Shown here piece by piece: positions 1 to 5,343 of a stretch of DNA of 5,343 nucleotides. The notes below the pieces were generated by a model. The model saw only the letters and a program-made list of their open reading frames with translations. It was not told the DNA's origin and ran no database searches. A program made the translations under genes and the position numbers. This stretch comes from Saprospiraceae bacterium (GTDB taxonomy: Bacteria; Bacteroidota; Bacteroidia; Chitinophagales; Saprospiraceae): contig WGBN01000374.1 in assembly GCA_015494245.1 (NCBI GenBank), forward strand, positions 1 to 5,343, given 5' to 3'. Every line of letters begins with the position of its first letter. The first letter of the stretch is position 1.

Positions 1-38
1 ATGTGTAAGTCTAAACATTGCCTCTTATTTTTGCTTTT

Positions 39-69
39 AATAATCAAATCGTTTAAAAATAATCAAATC
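39..69 (+). repeat. 12-bp direct repeat AATAATCAAATC, two copies 19 bp apart
   Basis: AATAATCAAATC occurs exactly at 39-50 and again at 58-69. Its core AATCAAAT is also present in the opposite orientation (ATTTGATT) at 110-117, just upstream of the mraZ operator-like array. Three copies of an 8-mer within about 80 bp is suggestive of a binding site, but the region is AT-rich and chance is a fair alternative. No known factor is assigned. Confidence 0.5.
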
Positions 70-119
70 AGGTATTTTTAACAAGGCCCGGAAATTTTTT
101 TTGAGGCAAATTTGATTTA

Positions 120-156
120 CAGGTGGGAAGATGTGTCAAAAAGTGTAAAAAAGTGA
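120..156 (+). promoter_or_regulatory. Probable MraZ operator: four GTG boxes with exact 10-bp period
   Basis: Four 7-mers with GTG in the same place are seen at 120-126 (CAGGTGG), 130-136 (GATGTGT), 140-146 (AAAGTGT) and 150-156 (AAAGTGA). The GTG triplets start at 123, 133, 143 and 153, so spacing is exactly one helical turn. Known MraZ operators have the same architecture: TGGGN boxes with 5-nt spacers in E. coli and AAAGTG[T/G] boxes in Mollicutes. The two downstream copies match the Mollicutes-type box best. The array lies immediately upstream of and overlapping the likely promoter of mraZ, which fits autorepression. The assignment is an inference from position, phasing and box sequence. 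Confidence 0.75.
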
Positions 157-164
157 TACTTTTG
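132..164 (+). promoter_or_regulatory. Putative Bacteroidota-type promoter of the mraZ operon
   Basis: TACTTTTG at 157-164 is a full match to the Bacteroidota -7 element TAnnTTTG. No perfect TTG is found at the expected -33 distance; TGTG at 132-135 is the closest candidate, and it lies inside the second GTG box. Transcription would start near 169-172, leaving a leader of about 20 nt before the mraZ ATG at 192. The overlap with the operator array suggests that bound MraZ would block sigma factor contact. The weak -33 match is the main doubt. Confidence 0.55.
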
Positions 165-191
165 GGCCGTAAATCAACGATTTGTGTCTCT

Positions 192-671
192 ATGCTGCAA
201 CTTTTAGGAGAATACGATTGCCGGGTGGACTCGAAGGGGCGTATGCGCCTTCCCACGGCTTTGTTGGACCAATTGCAGCAATTGGGGGCAGATGAGTTTG
301 TCATCAACAGGGGGTTTGAGAAGTATCTGACGCTTTATCCCAAGAGCATTTGGGAGGGCATCACGCGCGACATCAACCGCCTGAATGTGTATGACAAGCA
401 GCATCGCGAGTTTTTGCGCTATTTCTTTCGCGGCGCTCAGCCGGTTGTGTTGGATAGTGCCGGGCGCATACTCGTCAATAAGCGATTGTTGGATTACGCG
501 GGGATTGCAAAAGACGTGATCCTCTCTGCTGTCAATGACCGGATTGAAATTTGGGACAAGGCCGAGTACGAACGCCAATTGGAGCAGGAGCCGGAGGACT
601 TCTCCGACATTGCCCAGGCTGTCATGGGGAATCGCCCCCTCGGCCAGGTGACTGATGATGCTAAACCATGA
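192..671 (+). CDS. mraZ: MraZ, transcriptional regulator of the dcw cluster
   Basis: MraZ is a DNA-binding protein of the SpoVT-AbrB fold that forms ring-shaped oligomers and represses its own division/cell wall operon. With the ATG at 192 the protein has 159 residues, close to the usual family length of about 140-155. Both family repeats are visible, each with the DxxxR signature: D13-SKG-R17 in VDSKGRMRLP and D88-SAG-R92 in LDSAGRILV. The frame stays open upstream to a GTG at 123, but that would add 23 residues unlike MraZ, and its codons would cover the operator array and the promoter; the ATG at 192 puts MLQLLGEYDC at the N-terminus, as expected. There is no Shine-Dalgarno sequence. The stop overlaps the rsmH start (ATGA at 668-671), pointing to translational coupling. 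It is the first gene of the cluster and probably autoregulated. Confidence 0.95.
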   Translation: MLQLLGEYDCRVDSKGRMRLPTALLDQLQQLGADEFVINRGFEKYLTLYPKSIWEGITRDINRLNVYDKQHREFLRYFFRGAQPVVLDSAGRILVNKRLLDYAGIAKDVILSAVNDRIEIWDKAEYERQLEQEPEDFSDIAQAVMGNRPLGQVTDDAKP

Positions 672-1594
672 GTTATCACGAACCGGTACTCGCAGCAGAA
701 AGTATAGAATGGCTTTTTCATGCTGACTCAAAAGGGGAGGGCACCTATATAGATGCCACTTTTGGGGGCGGAGGCCACAGCAAATTGATTTTGCAAAGGC
801 TGAACCCAGAGGGAGCGCTCTTCGCTTTTGACCAGGATGCAGATGTGCTGGAGCACTTGCCGGATGACCCGCGCTTCACCTTCATCCACCACAACTTCCG
901 CTACATGAGGGAGTTCATGGAGTTTTACGGGGTAGAGCAGGTGGATGGCATTTTGGCAGACCTCGGCGTATCCTCTCATCAACTGGATACGGCAGAGCGG
1001 GGTTTCTCCTGGCGATTTGAGGCAGCTCTGGACATGCGCATGTCGCAAGACAGAAAGCAGACGGCGGCAGATGTGCTGAACACCTACTCGCCGGAAGCGC
1101 TGCAGCAAGTGTTTAGTCGCTACGGAGAACTGATCAACTCGCGGAGCCTGGCGCAACATTTGGCGAAAGCCAGAGAAAAAAAGCCCTTCAAAACCATAGG
1201 CGACCTGCTTAAAGAAGCAGAACCTTTTGTACGCGGCCACAGACCTAAGTATCTCGCAAAGCTCTTTCAGGCCTTGCGCATTGAAGTGAATGAAGAAATG
1301 GAGGTGCTCGGCGATTTCCTCAGACAATCGCTGAACTTGCTCGCCCCCGGCGGCCGATTGGTCGTGATCGCGTACCACAGCGTGGAAGACCGGCTCGTCA
1401 AACGCTTTCTCAAAACCGGAAATCCGGAGGGAGAAGTCATCAAAGACGAATACGGAAAAATACTGCGCCCCTTTAAACTGCTCTCCCGCAAACCACTGCT
1501 CCCCTCAGCAGAGGAAATCAGGCGAAATCCGCGGGCACGCAGCGCTAAAATGAGGGGAGGCATCGTACTTCGAAAGAACAGCCCGGAACAATAA
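668..1594 (+). CDS. rsmH: RsmH (MraW), 16S rRNA (cytosine-1402-N4)-methyltransferase
   Basis: RsmH uses S-adenosylmethionine to methylate N4 of C1402 in the decoding centre of 16S rRNA (E. coli numbering). The 308-residue length matches the family (about 310). Family motifs appear in order: HEPVL at 4-8, the SAM-binding glycine loop DATFGGGGHS at 29-38, acidic FDQD at 54-57, DGILADLGVSSHQLD at 93-107, RGFSW..ALDMRM at 111-125, the LFQALRIEVNEE motif at 199-210, and GGRLVVIAYHSVEDR at 229-243, followed by the basic NPRARSAKMRGG tail at 287-298. The start codon overlaps the mraZ stop by 4 bp. The C-terminus is intact, so the unusual repeat sequence after it does not truncate the gene. rsmH is nearly always found between mraZ and ftsL. 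Nothing in the sequence suggests an altered function. Confidence 0.97.
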   Translation: MSYHEPVLAAESIEWLFHADSKGEGTYIDATFGGGGHSKLILQRLNPEGALFAFDQDADVLEHLPDDPRFTFIHHNFRYMREFMEFYGVEQVDGILADLGVSSHQLDTAERGFSWRFEAALDMRMSQDRKQTAADVLNTYSPEALQQVFSRYGELINSRSLAQHLAKAREKKPFKTIGDLLKEAEPFVRGHRPKYLAKLFQALRIEVNEEMEVLGDFLRQSLNLLAPGGRLVVIAYHSVEDRLVKRFLKTGNPEGEVIKDEYGKILRPFKLLSRKPLLPSAEEIRRNPRARSAKMRGGIVLRKNSPEQ

Positions 1595-1604
1595 AATTCC
1601 GGGC
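1581..1604 (+). other. Perfect 8-bp inverted repeat across the rsmH stop codon
   Basis: GCCCGGAA at 1581-1588 and TTCCGGGC at 1597-1604 are exact reverse complements, separated by 8 nt that include the rsmH TAA (1592-1594). In RNA this would make a stable GC-rich hairpin. It is not followed by a U-tract, so it is not a typical intrinsic terminator. It could limit read-through, protect an mRNA end, or simply be the left edge of the repeat element that fills the rsmH-ftsL gap. Confidence 0.6.
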
Positions 1605-1674
1605 GCCCCCTGCGCAGGGGAGTGAAGCGCATAATGCCCCGCGACGCAAGTCCGGAGTGTGAAAAACAGTTGTG
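1595..1674. repeat. Repeat-like spacer between rsmH and ftsL with palindrome at 1607-1620
   Basis: This 80-bp spacer is unusual because all the other gene junctions here are overlaps or gaps of 2-5 bp. It contains a perfect 14-bp palindrome, CCCCTGCGCAGGGG at 1607-1620, and a smaller GCAT-A-ATGC palindrome at 1629-1637. TCCGG occurs near both ends (1598-1602 and 1651-1655). The arms CCCCTG and CAGGGG return in the palindrome inside ftsL (1937-1963). These features look like a short interspersed palindromic element rather than coding sequence. No start codon for a credible gene and no promoter match is visible. Confidence 0.5.
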
Positions 1675-1998
1675 ATGGCAAAAAAGAAAAAAACTCCCCC
1701 TTTCGCTATCGGCGATAAGGTAGCCAGCGCTACCTTAAAAAACCTTCCCTTTGTCTTATTCCTGGGAGTGTTGTTTTTGCTGTATTTGGGCTCTATCAAC
1801 AGCGCCCAAAGACGGATTTTGCACATCCAGGAACTGCGCAAAGAAGTGGAAGCCCTGCGTCGCGAATACAATGCGCTGGAGTCTGAAATATCTTATAACA
1901 GTAAGTTTTCCAATATAAAGGGAGAAGCAGGTAAGCCTCCCCTGAACCTGAGGTGCAGGGGAGAGCGGGTTTATCGCATCACTTTAAACGACCAATAG
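1675..1998 (+). CDS. ftsL: FtsL-like divisome protein with an atypical C-terminus
   Basis: FtsL is a small bitopic membrane protein that links the FtsQ/FtsB complex to FtsW and FtsI during septum formation. The 107-residue product has a lysine-rich cytoplasmic start (KKKK at 3-6), one membrane segment at about 24-41, and a periplasmic heptad-rich helix at about 43-75 with RKEVEALRREYNALESEI. This architecture, and its place between rsmH and ftsI, identify it; sequence alone would not, since FtsL is poorly conserved. The ATG at 1675 is preferred over the adjacent GTG at 1672; an in-frame TGA at 1660 rules out anything further upstream. The last 20 or so residues (PPLNLRCRGERVYRITLNDQ) are partly encoded by a palindrome at 1937-1963 and do not resemble the tail usually expected, so the C-terminus may have been altered by a repeat insertion. 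It ends 2 bp before ftsI. Confidence 0.83.
   Translation: MAKKKKTPPFAIGDKVASATLKNLPFVLFLGVLFLLYLGSINSAQRRILHIQELRKEVEALRREYNALESEISYNSKFSNIKGEAGKPPLNLRCRGERVYRITLNDQ
1937..1963. repeat. 27-bp near-perfect palindrome inside the ftsL 3' end
   Basis: CTCCCCTG at 1937-1944 pairs with CAGGGGAG at 1956-1963, and ACCT at 1946-1949 pairs with AGGT at 1951-1954. All arms share a centre at base 1950, and the only mismatched pair is 1945/1955. The outer arms contain the same CCCCTG/CAGGGG pair as the palindrome at 1607-1620. In the ftsL frame the element encodes roughly PPLNLRCRGE. A palindrome of this size inside coding sequence is unlikely from codon choice alone and suggests an inserted repeat of the REP type. 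Confidence 0.65.
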
Positions 1999-2000
1999 CC

Positions 2001-4148
2001 ATGGCTACTCGCGTAAGAAACGAAGTATTGCGAAGGGTCTATGTGATAACAGGCCTGCTCGTGCTGTTTGGCCTGATTATTTTGATAAAGGCTTTCCAGC
2101 TGTCTGCATTGGATGCCGATGCGTGGAGGTCTCTGGTGGAAAATCGCATTGAAACCAAAAAAATAGAAGGCTATCGAGGGAGCATCCTCGCTTCTGATGG
2201 CAGCCTGTTGGTAACTTCCATGCCCTATTACGACATCCGCTTTGATACCAGGGCACCTAAAGAGAACTTTGAGCGTTATCTCGACTCCTTGTCTTATATG
2301 CTTGCCACCTTCGTAGATACGACTTATACGCCGGGGGGCTATAAAGAGTTTCTTCTGGAGCAAAAGCGCCAACAAAATGCGTATGTCAAGATTAAAGACA
2401 AGGTAAGCTTCCGCGAAATGAAGGCCATTAAGAATTTCCCGCTCTTCCGCCTTGGGAGATTCAAAGGGGGCTTAATCGTGGAAGTGCACGAAGACAGGCA
2501 ACACCCCTTTGGCGTGCTGGCACATCGCACCATCGGCTATGTGCGTGAGGGCGCTAAACCGGTGGGTCTGGAAGGCGCTTTTGACAGCGTTCTGCGGGGC
2601 GACTCCATTGAGCAGCCGGTCATCAACATGCCCAATCACAAGCAGCAGCCGGTGAAAGAACTCAGCGAAATTCAACCGGCCAGCGGAGATGATCTGCTCA
2701 CGACCATAGATATAGACATCCAGGAAATTGCAGAACGCGCTTTGTACCAGGCCCTGGAAAAACACGAGGCAGAGTACGGCACGGCCATTGTCATGGAAGT
2801 CAAAACAGGAGCCATACGCGCCATCGCCAATCTGGGGCGCACCAAAAAGGGGAACCTCTGGGAAATCTATAATTATGGTGTAGGCTATGCCACGGAGCCG
2901 GGCTCTACCTTTAAGCTGGCTACCATCATGGCGCTGTTAGAGAAGACCAATTTGGATCTTGCCGACAGCATTGATCTGGAGCAGGGCAGAACGGAATTCG
3001 TCTTTACCGACCGTCGCGGCAGGGAGGAGCACGTGCCTATGCGCGATGCCTCCGCTCATGGCAAAGACAGCACCAACATTGAGACGGCCTTCATCATCTC
3101 CTCCAATGTGGGCATGGCCAAGATGATGGACCAGTACTTCGTGCAGCCCGGAAAACTAAAGGACTACCTCAGTGCCTTGAAGCAGTTTCACTTGGACCAA
3201 CCCACAGGCATTGAAATCCCCGGCGAGCCCCGCCCGCTCATCAAGAGCCTGCAGGATGATGACTGGAGCGGCACGACGCCGCTGTGGATGGCTACGGGCT
3301 ATGAGGTGCGCATTACGCCTTTGCAACTGCTGACCTTCTATAACGCCGTGGCCAACAATGGAAAGATGATGAAGCCCTATCTGGTCGAAGAAATCCGGCA
3401 TTACGGCTTTCCGGTGAAGAAATTTCACCCCAAGATACTCGACCGGCGCATTGCTTCTCCCAAGACCCTGGCCAACGCCCAATATCTGCTGGAGCAGGTT
3501 GTACAGAGGGGAACGGCCCGCTCGGGGCGTAGTGACCGCTATCACTTTGCCGGCAAGACGGGCACGGCCCAGTTGGATTACGGCAAGCGCGGGCGCAAGA
3601 AAGTAGTGGGGGGGCACCAGGCTTCTTTTGTGGGGTATTTCCCGGCCGAAGACCCCAAGTACTCCTGCATCGTAGTCATTGGCAAGCCTAAAAAGGGCGG
3701 CTATTACGGCAGTGTCGTTGCCTTGCCGGTTTTCCGGAAAATCGCCGATGGCATTTACGACCTGCGGCCGGAAGTGCATGAGCCCCTGAAGCGTGAAGTC
3801 CCCGTGGCTTCCCGCTGGCTGCCCAGAGGCCACAAGGGCAATGCCCGTGATATGCGCTACTTCCTGCCGGATTGGGGCCTGCCCGTAGAAGACCTGTGTG
3901 GCGAAAACGAGCTGGCCATCCTCGCTGCTTACCCTGCGGATACGATTCAGTTGAAGGCTTACAAACTGCCGGAATCGCGTGTAGTGCCCAATGTTAAGGG
4001 TATGGGCCTCCGGGATGCCGTTTACGAACTCGAAAAACGGGGGCTGACTGTGAAGCTCAGAGATTACCGCCCGGGCAGGGTGGTGCTGCAATCCATAAAG
4101 CCAGGCACGCCCTTGCACAACCAAACCATAACGCTGACACTTAAATAA
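2001..4148 (+). CDS. ftsI: FtsI/PBP3-type septal peptidoglycan transpeptidase with C-terminal PASTA domain
   Basis: This class B penicillin-binding protein cross-links stem peptides of septal peptidoglycan in the periplasm and is anchored by one N-terminal membrane helix. The 715-residue protein has the helix at about 13-31, then the pedestal domain with RGSILASDG at 59-67 and GLEGAFDSVLRG at 189-200. The transpeptidase domain has all three catalytic motifs: S302-TF-K305 (in EPGSTFK), S367-S-N369, and K519-T-G521 (in GKTGTAQ). A single PASTA domain occupies about 661-715, starting at VVPNVKGMGL. PASTA domains on FtsI are usual in Bacteroidota and Firmicutes but absent from the E. coli protein. 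The ATG at 2001 is chosen; a GTG at 1953 is in frame but would overlap ftsL and start inside the palindrome. The gap to ftsL is 2 bp and to murE 5 bp, so it is surely co-transcribed. No catalytic residue is missing. Confidence 0.96.
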   Translation: MATRVRNEVLRRVYVITGLLVLFGLIILIKAFQLSALDADAWRSLVENRIETKKIEGYRGSILASDGSLLVTSMPYYDIRFDTRAPKENFERYLDSLSYMLATFVDTTYTPGGYKEFLLEQKRQQNAYVKIKDKVSFREMKAIKNFPLFRLGRFKGGLIVEVHEDRQHPFGVLAHRTIGYVREGAKPVGLEGAFDSVLRGDSIEQPVINMPNHKQQPVKELSEIQPASGDDLLTTIDIDIQEIAERALYQALEKHEAEYGTAIVMEVKTGAIRAIANLGRTKKGNLWEIYNYGVGYATEPGSTFKLATIMALLEKTNLDLADSIDLEQGRTEFVFTDRRGREEHVPMRDASAHGKDSTNIETAFIISSNVGMAKMMDQYFVQPGKLKDYLSALKQFHLDQPTGIEIPGEPRPLIKSLQDDDWSGTTPLWMATGYEVRITPLQLLTFYNAVANNGKMMKPYLVEEIRHYGFPVKKFHPKILDRRIASPKTLANAQYLLEQVVQRGTARSGRSDRYHFAGKTGTAQLDYGKRGRKKVVGGHQASFVGYFPAEDPKYSCIVVIGKPKKGGYYGSVVALPVFRKIADGIYDLRPEVHEPLKREVPVASRWLPRGHKGNARDMRYFLPDWGLPVEDLCGENELAILAAYPADTIQLKAYKLPESRVVPNVKGMGLRDAVYELEKRGLTVKLRDYRPGRVVLQSIKPGTPLHNQTITLTLK

Positions 4149-4153
4149 CAAAA

Positions 4154-5343
4154 ATGCACAAAACACTCGAACAGTTGCTCATTTACGTGCCCACCTTGCA
4201 GGTGAAGGGGTCGGCAGTTGTCCCCATTGAGGGCATTGCCTTTGATTCCCGTGCCGTGCAGGAGGGAGACTTGTTTGTGGCTGTGCGAGGTACGCAGGCA
4301 GACGGGCATCGCTTTATTCCTCAGGCCATTGCTGCCGGAGCCGTTGCCGTCGTTTGCGAGACTTTGCCGGAGGAACTGTTGGAGGGCATCAGCTTTGTGC
4401 AGGTTTCCAACAGCGCTTTGGCACTGGGCAAAATTGCTTCGGCCTTTTACGATTGGCCGTCGCGGGAGCTCCGGCTGATTGGCATCACCGGCACCAATGG
4501 CAAGACCACTACGGCCACCTTGCTCTATGAGCTTTTTATGCAATTGGGCTACAAAGCAGGCTTGATTTCTACCGTGGAAAACCGCATCGGCACTTTGCGC
4601 GAGCCGGCTACACATACCACGCCCGATGCCGTGGCTCTGCAATCCCTGCTGGCCCACATGTTGGATGCGGGTTGTACCTATGTCTTCATGGAAGTCAGCA
4701 GCCATGCCTTAGAGCAGGAGCGCCTTGCCGGTACTGATTTTTCTGGAGCCGTGTTTACCAACTTGACCCACGACCATCTGGATTATCACGGCACTTTTAA
4801 GGCTTATCTCAAGGCCAAGAAAAAACTCTTCGACCAACTGCTGCCCAGGGCCTTTGCCCTCATCAATACCGATGACAAAAACGGGGCCGTGATGGTGCAA
4901 AATACCCGCGCTAAGGTATATCGCTATGGCTTGCGCCAAATGGCGGACTTTAAGGGCAAAGTCCTGTCTGCCGACGTGCATGGCATGGAGTTGTTGATAG
5001 ATGGAGTAGAACTTCACTCCCCGCTATCCGGAGAGTACAACGCCTACAATCTGCTTGCCGCCTATGCCACCGCCCGCCTGTTGGACATGAAAAAAGAAGA
5101 AACGCTCACGGCGCTGAGCAGCCTCCAGGGGGCTGAGGGGCGCATGCAAAAGGTAAGAGCAGAGGGCACTTCCGTGCTGGGCATCGTGGATTATGCCCAC
5201 ACGCCGGATGCTTTGGAGAAAGTATTGTTGGCTTTGCGGGCCGGCCTGCAAAAAGGGCAGCGCCTGATTTGCATTGTCGGTGCCGGCGGAGACCGCGACA
5301 AGGCCAAGCGCCCGAAAATGGCAGCCATAGCAGCCGGCTACAG
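4154..5343 (+). CDS. murE: MurE, UDP-MurNAc-tripeptide ligase (3' end outside window)
   Basis: MurE is the cytoplasmic ATP-dependent Mur ligase that adds the third residue (meso-diaminopimelate or lysine) to UDP-MurNAc-L-Ala-D-Glu. The frame is open from ATG 4154 to the window end: 396 complete codons of about 490 expected. Visible motifs are DSRAVQEGDLFVAVRG at 31-46 (UDP-binding domain), P-loop GTNGKTT at 113-119, HTTPD at 154-158, EVSSHALEQ at 180-188, TNLTHDHLDYHG at 203-214, AKKKLF at 221-226 with K222 the probable carbamylated lysine, GEYNAYNLLAA at 293-303, GRMQ at 329-332, DYAHTPDAL at 346-354 and GGDRDKAKRP at 378-387. The later motif that distinguishes diaminopimelate (DNPR) from lysine enzymes lies beyond the window, so substrate choice cannot be read; diaminopimelate is usual in Bacteroidota. 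The start has no Shine-Dalgarno sequence, only an A-rich stretch just before the ATG. Confidence 0.95.
   Translation, partial: MHKTLEQLLIYVPTLQVKGSAVVPIEGIAFDSRAVQEGDLFVAVRGTQADGHRFIPQAIAAGAVAVVCETLPEELLEGISFVQVSNSALALGKIASAFYDWPSRELRLIGITGTNGKTTTATLLYELFMQLGYKAGLISTVENRIGTLREPATHTTPDAVALQSLLAHMLDAGCTYVFMEVSSHALEQERLAGTDFSGAVFTNLTHDHLDYHGTFKAYLKAKKKLFDQLLPRAFALINTDDKNGAVMVQNTRAKVYRYGLRQMADFKGKVLSADVHGMELLIDGVELHSPLSGEYNAYNLLAAYATARLLDMKKEETLTALSSLQGAEGRMQKVRAEGTSVLGIVDYAHTPDALEKVLLALRAGLQKGQRLICIVGAGGDRDKAKRPKMAAIAAGY

Larger units (their letters stand above)
1..191. other. AT-rich leader region upstream of the dcw cluster
   Basis: No convincing protein-coding gene is visible here on either strand. 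The region is clearly richer in A and T than the genes that follow. It contains a 12-bp direct repeat at 39-50 and 58-69, a T-run at 94-102 without a clear GC stem before it, the four-copy GTG array at 120-156 and a promoter-like element at 157-164. It is best read as the control region of the mraZ operon. Whatever lies upstream of base 1 is not visible, so the intergenic region may extend further. Confidence 0.7.

Noticed and set aside
26..33. TATTTTTG, a second match to TAnnTTTG
   Set aside because: No TTG is found at the right distance upstream within the window and the sequence is T-rich, so a chance match is likely.
82..102. GC stretch followed by a T-run as a possible intrinsic terminator of an upstream gene
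   Set aside because: AAGGCCCGGAAA before the T-run does not form a convincing stem with a loop.
131..148. Mini-ORF ATG TGT CAA AAA GTG TAA as a possible leader peptide
   Set aside because: It coincides with the operator boxes and lies upstream of the predicted transcription start, so it would not be transcribed from that promoter.
728..1378. Open frame on the - strand (216 codons) opposite rsmH
   Set aside because: It is antisense to all the conserved RsmH motifs and its product is Cys/His/Leu-rich with no family resemblance.
3156..4166. Long open frame on the - strand (336 codons) opposite ftsI
   Set aside because: It lies wholly over the conserved transpeptidase and PASTA coding sequence, its product shows no recognisable domain, and long antisense frames are common opposite GC-rich genes.
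4064..4705. Open frame on the - strand (213 codons) across the ftsI-murE junction
   Set aside because: It is the shadow of two well-supported genes and shows no motif of its own.
1..5343. Search for an undescribed defence, mobile or other novel system
   Set aside because: Every gene is a known member of the division and cell wall cluster; no unknown protein, phage, toxin-antitoxin or CRISPR component is present. Novelty is limited to the regulatory and repeat sequences reported above.

Overview
This window holds the 5' half of a division and cell wall (dcw) cluster: mraZ, rsmH (mraW), a short ftsL-like gene, ftsI (penicillin-binding protein 3 type) and the first 396 codons of murE, all on the + strand. 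The order mraZ-rsmH-ftsL-ftsI-murE is the classic one. Several details point to Bacteroidota, perhaps a member of Saprospiria: no Shine-Dalgarno sequence before any gene, a TAnnTTTG-type promoter hexamer region before mraZ, a divergent FtsL-like protein, and an FtsI with a single C-terminal PASTA domain. The placement at class level is an inference; no rRNA or marker search was possible.

Layout: 1-191 is an AT-rich leader with short repeats, a four-copy 10-bp-phased GTG array that looks like the MraZ operator, and a promoter overlapping it. mraZ (192-671) overlaps rsmH (668-1594) by ATGA. An 80-bp gap with an inverted repeat across the rsmH stop and a GC-rich palindrome separates rsmH from ftsL (1675-1998). 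A second palindrome with the same arms lies inside the 3' end of ftsL. ftsI (2001-4148) follows after 2 bp, and murE (4154 to beyond the window end) after 5 bp. There are no tRNA, rRNA, CRISPR or insertion sequence genes in the window.

How the genes work together: MraZ is the likely autorepressor of the cluster. RsmH methylates 16S rRNA C1402 (E. coli numbering). FtsL and FtsI are membrane parts of the divisome, with FtsI cross-linking septal peptidoglycan. MurE adds the third stem-peptide residue to the peptidoglycan precursor in the cytoplasm. The genes are so tightly packed that a single transcript from the mraZ promoter is the simplest reading.

The gene content is ordinary. The parts worth a second look are the operator/promoter arrangement, which also fixes the mraZ start, and the two related palindromes, one of which seems to have rewritten the C-terminus of the FtsL-like protein.
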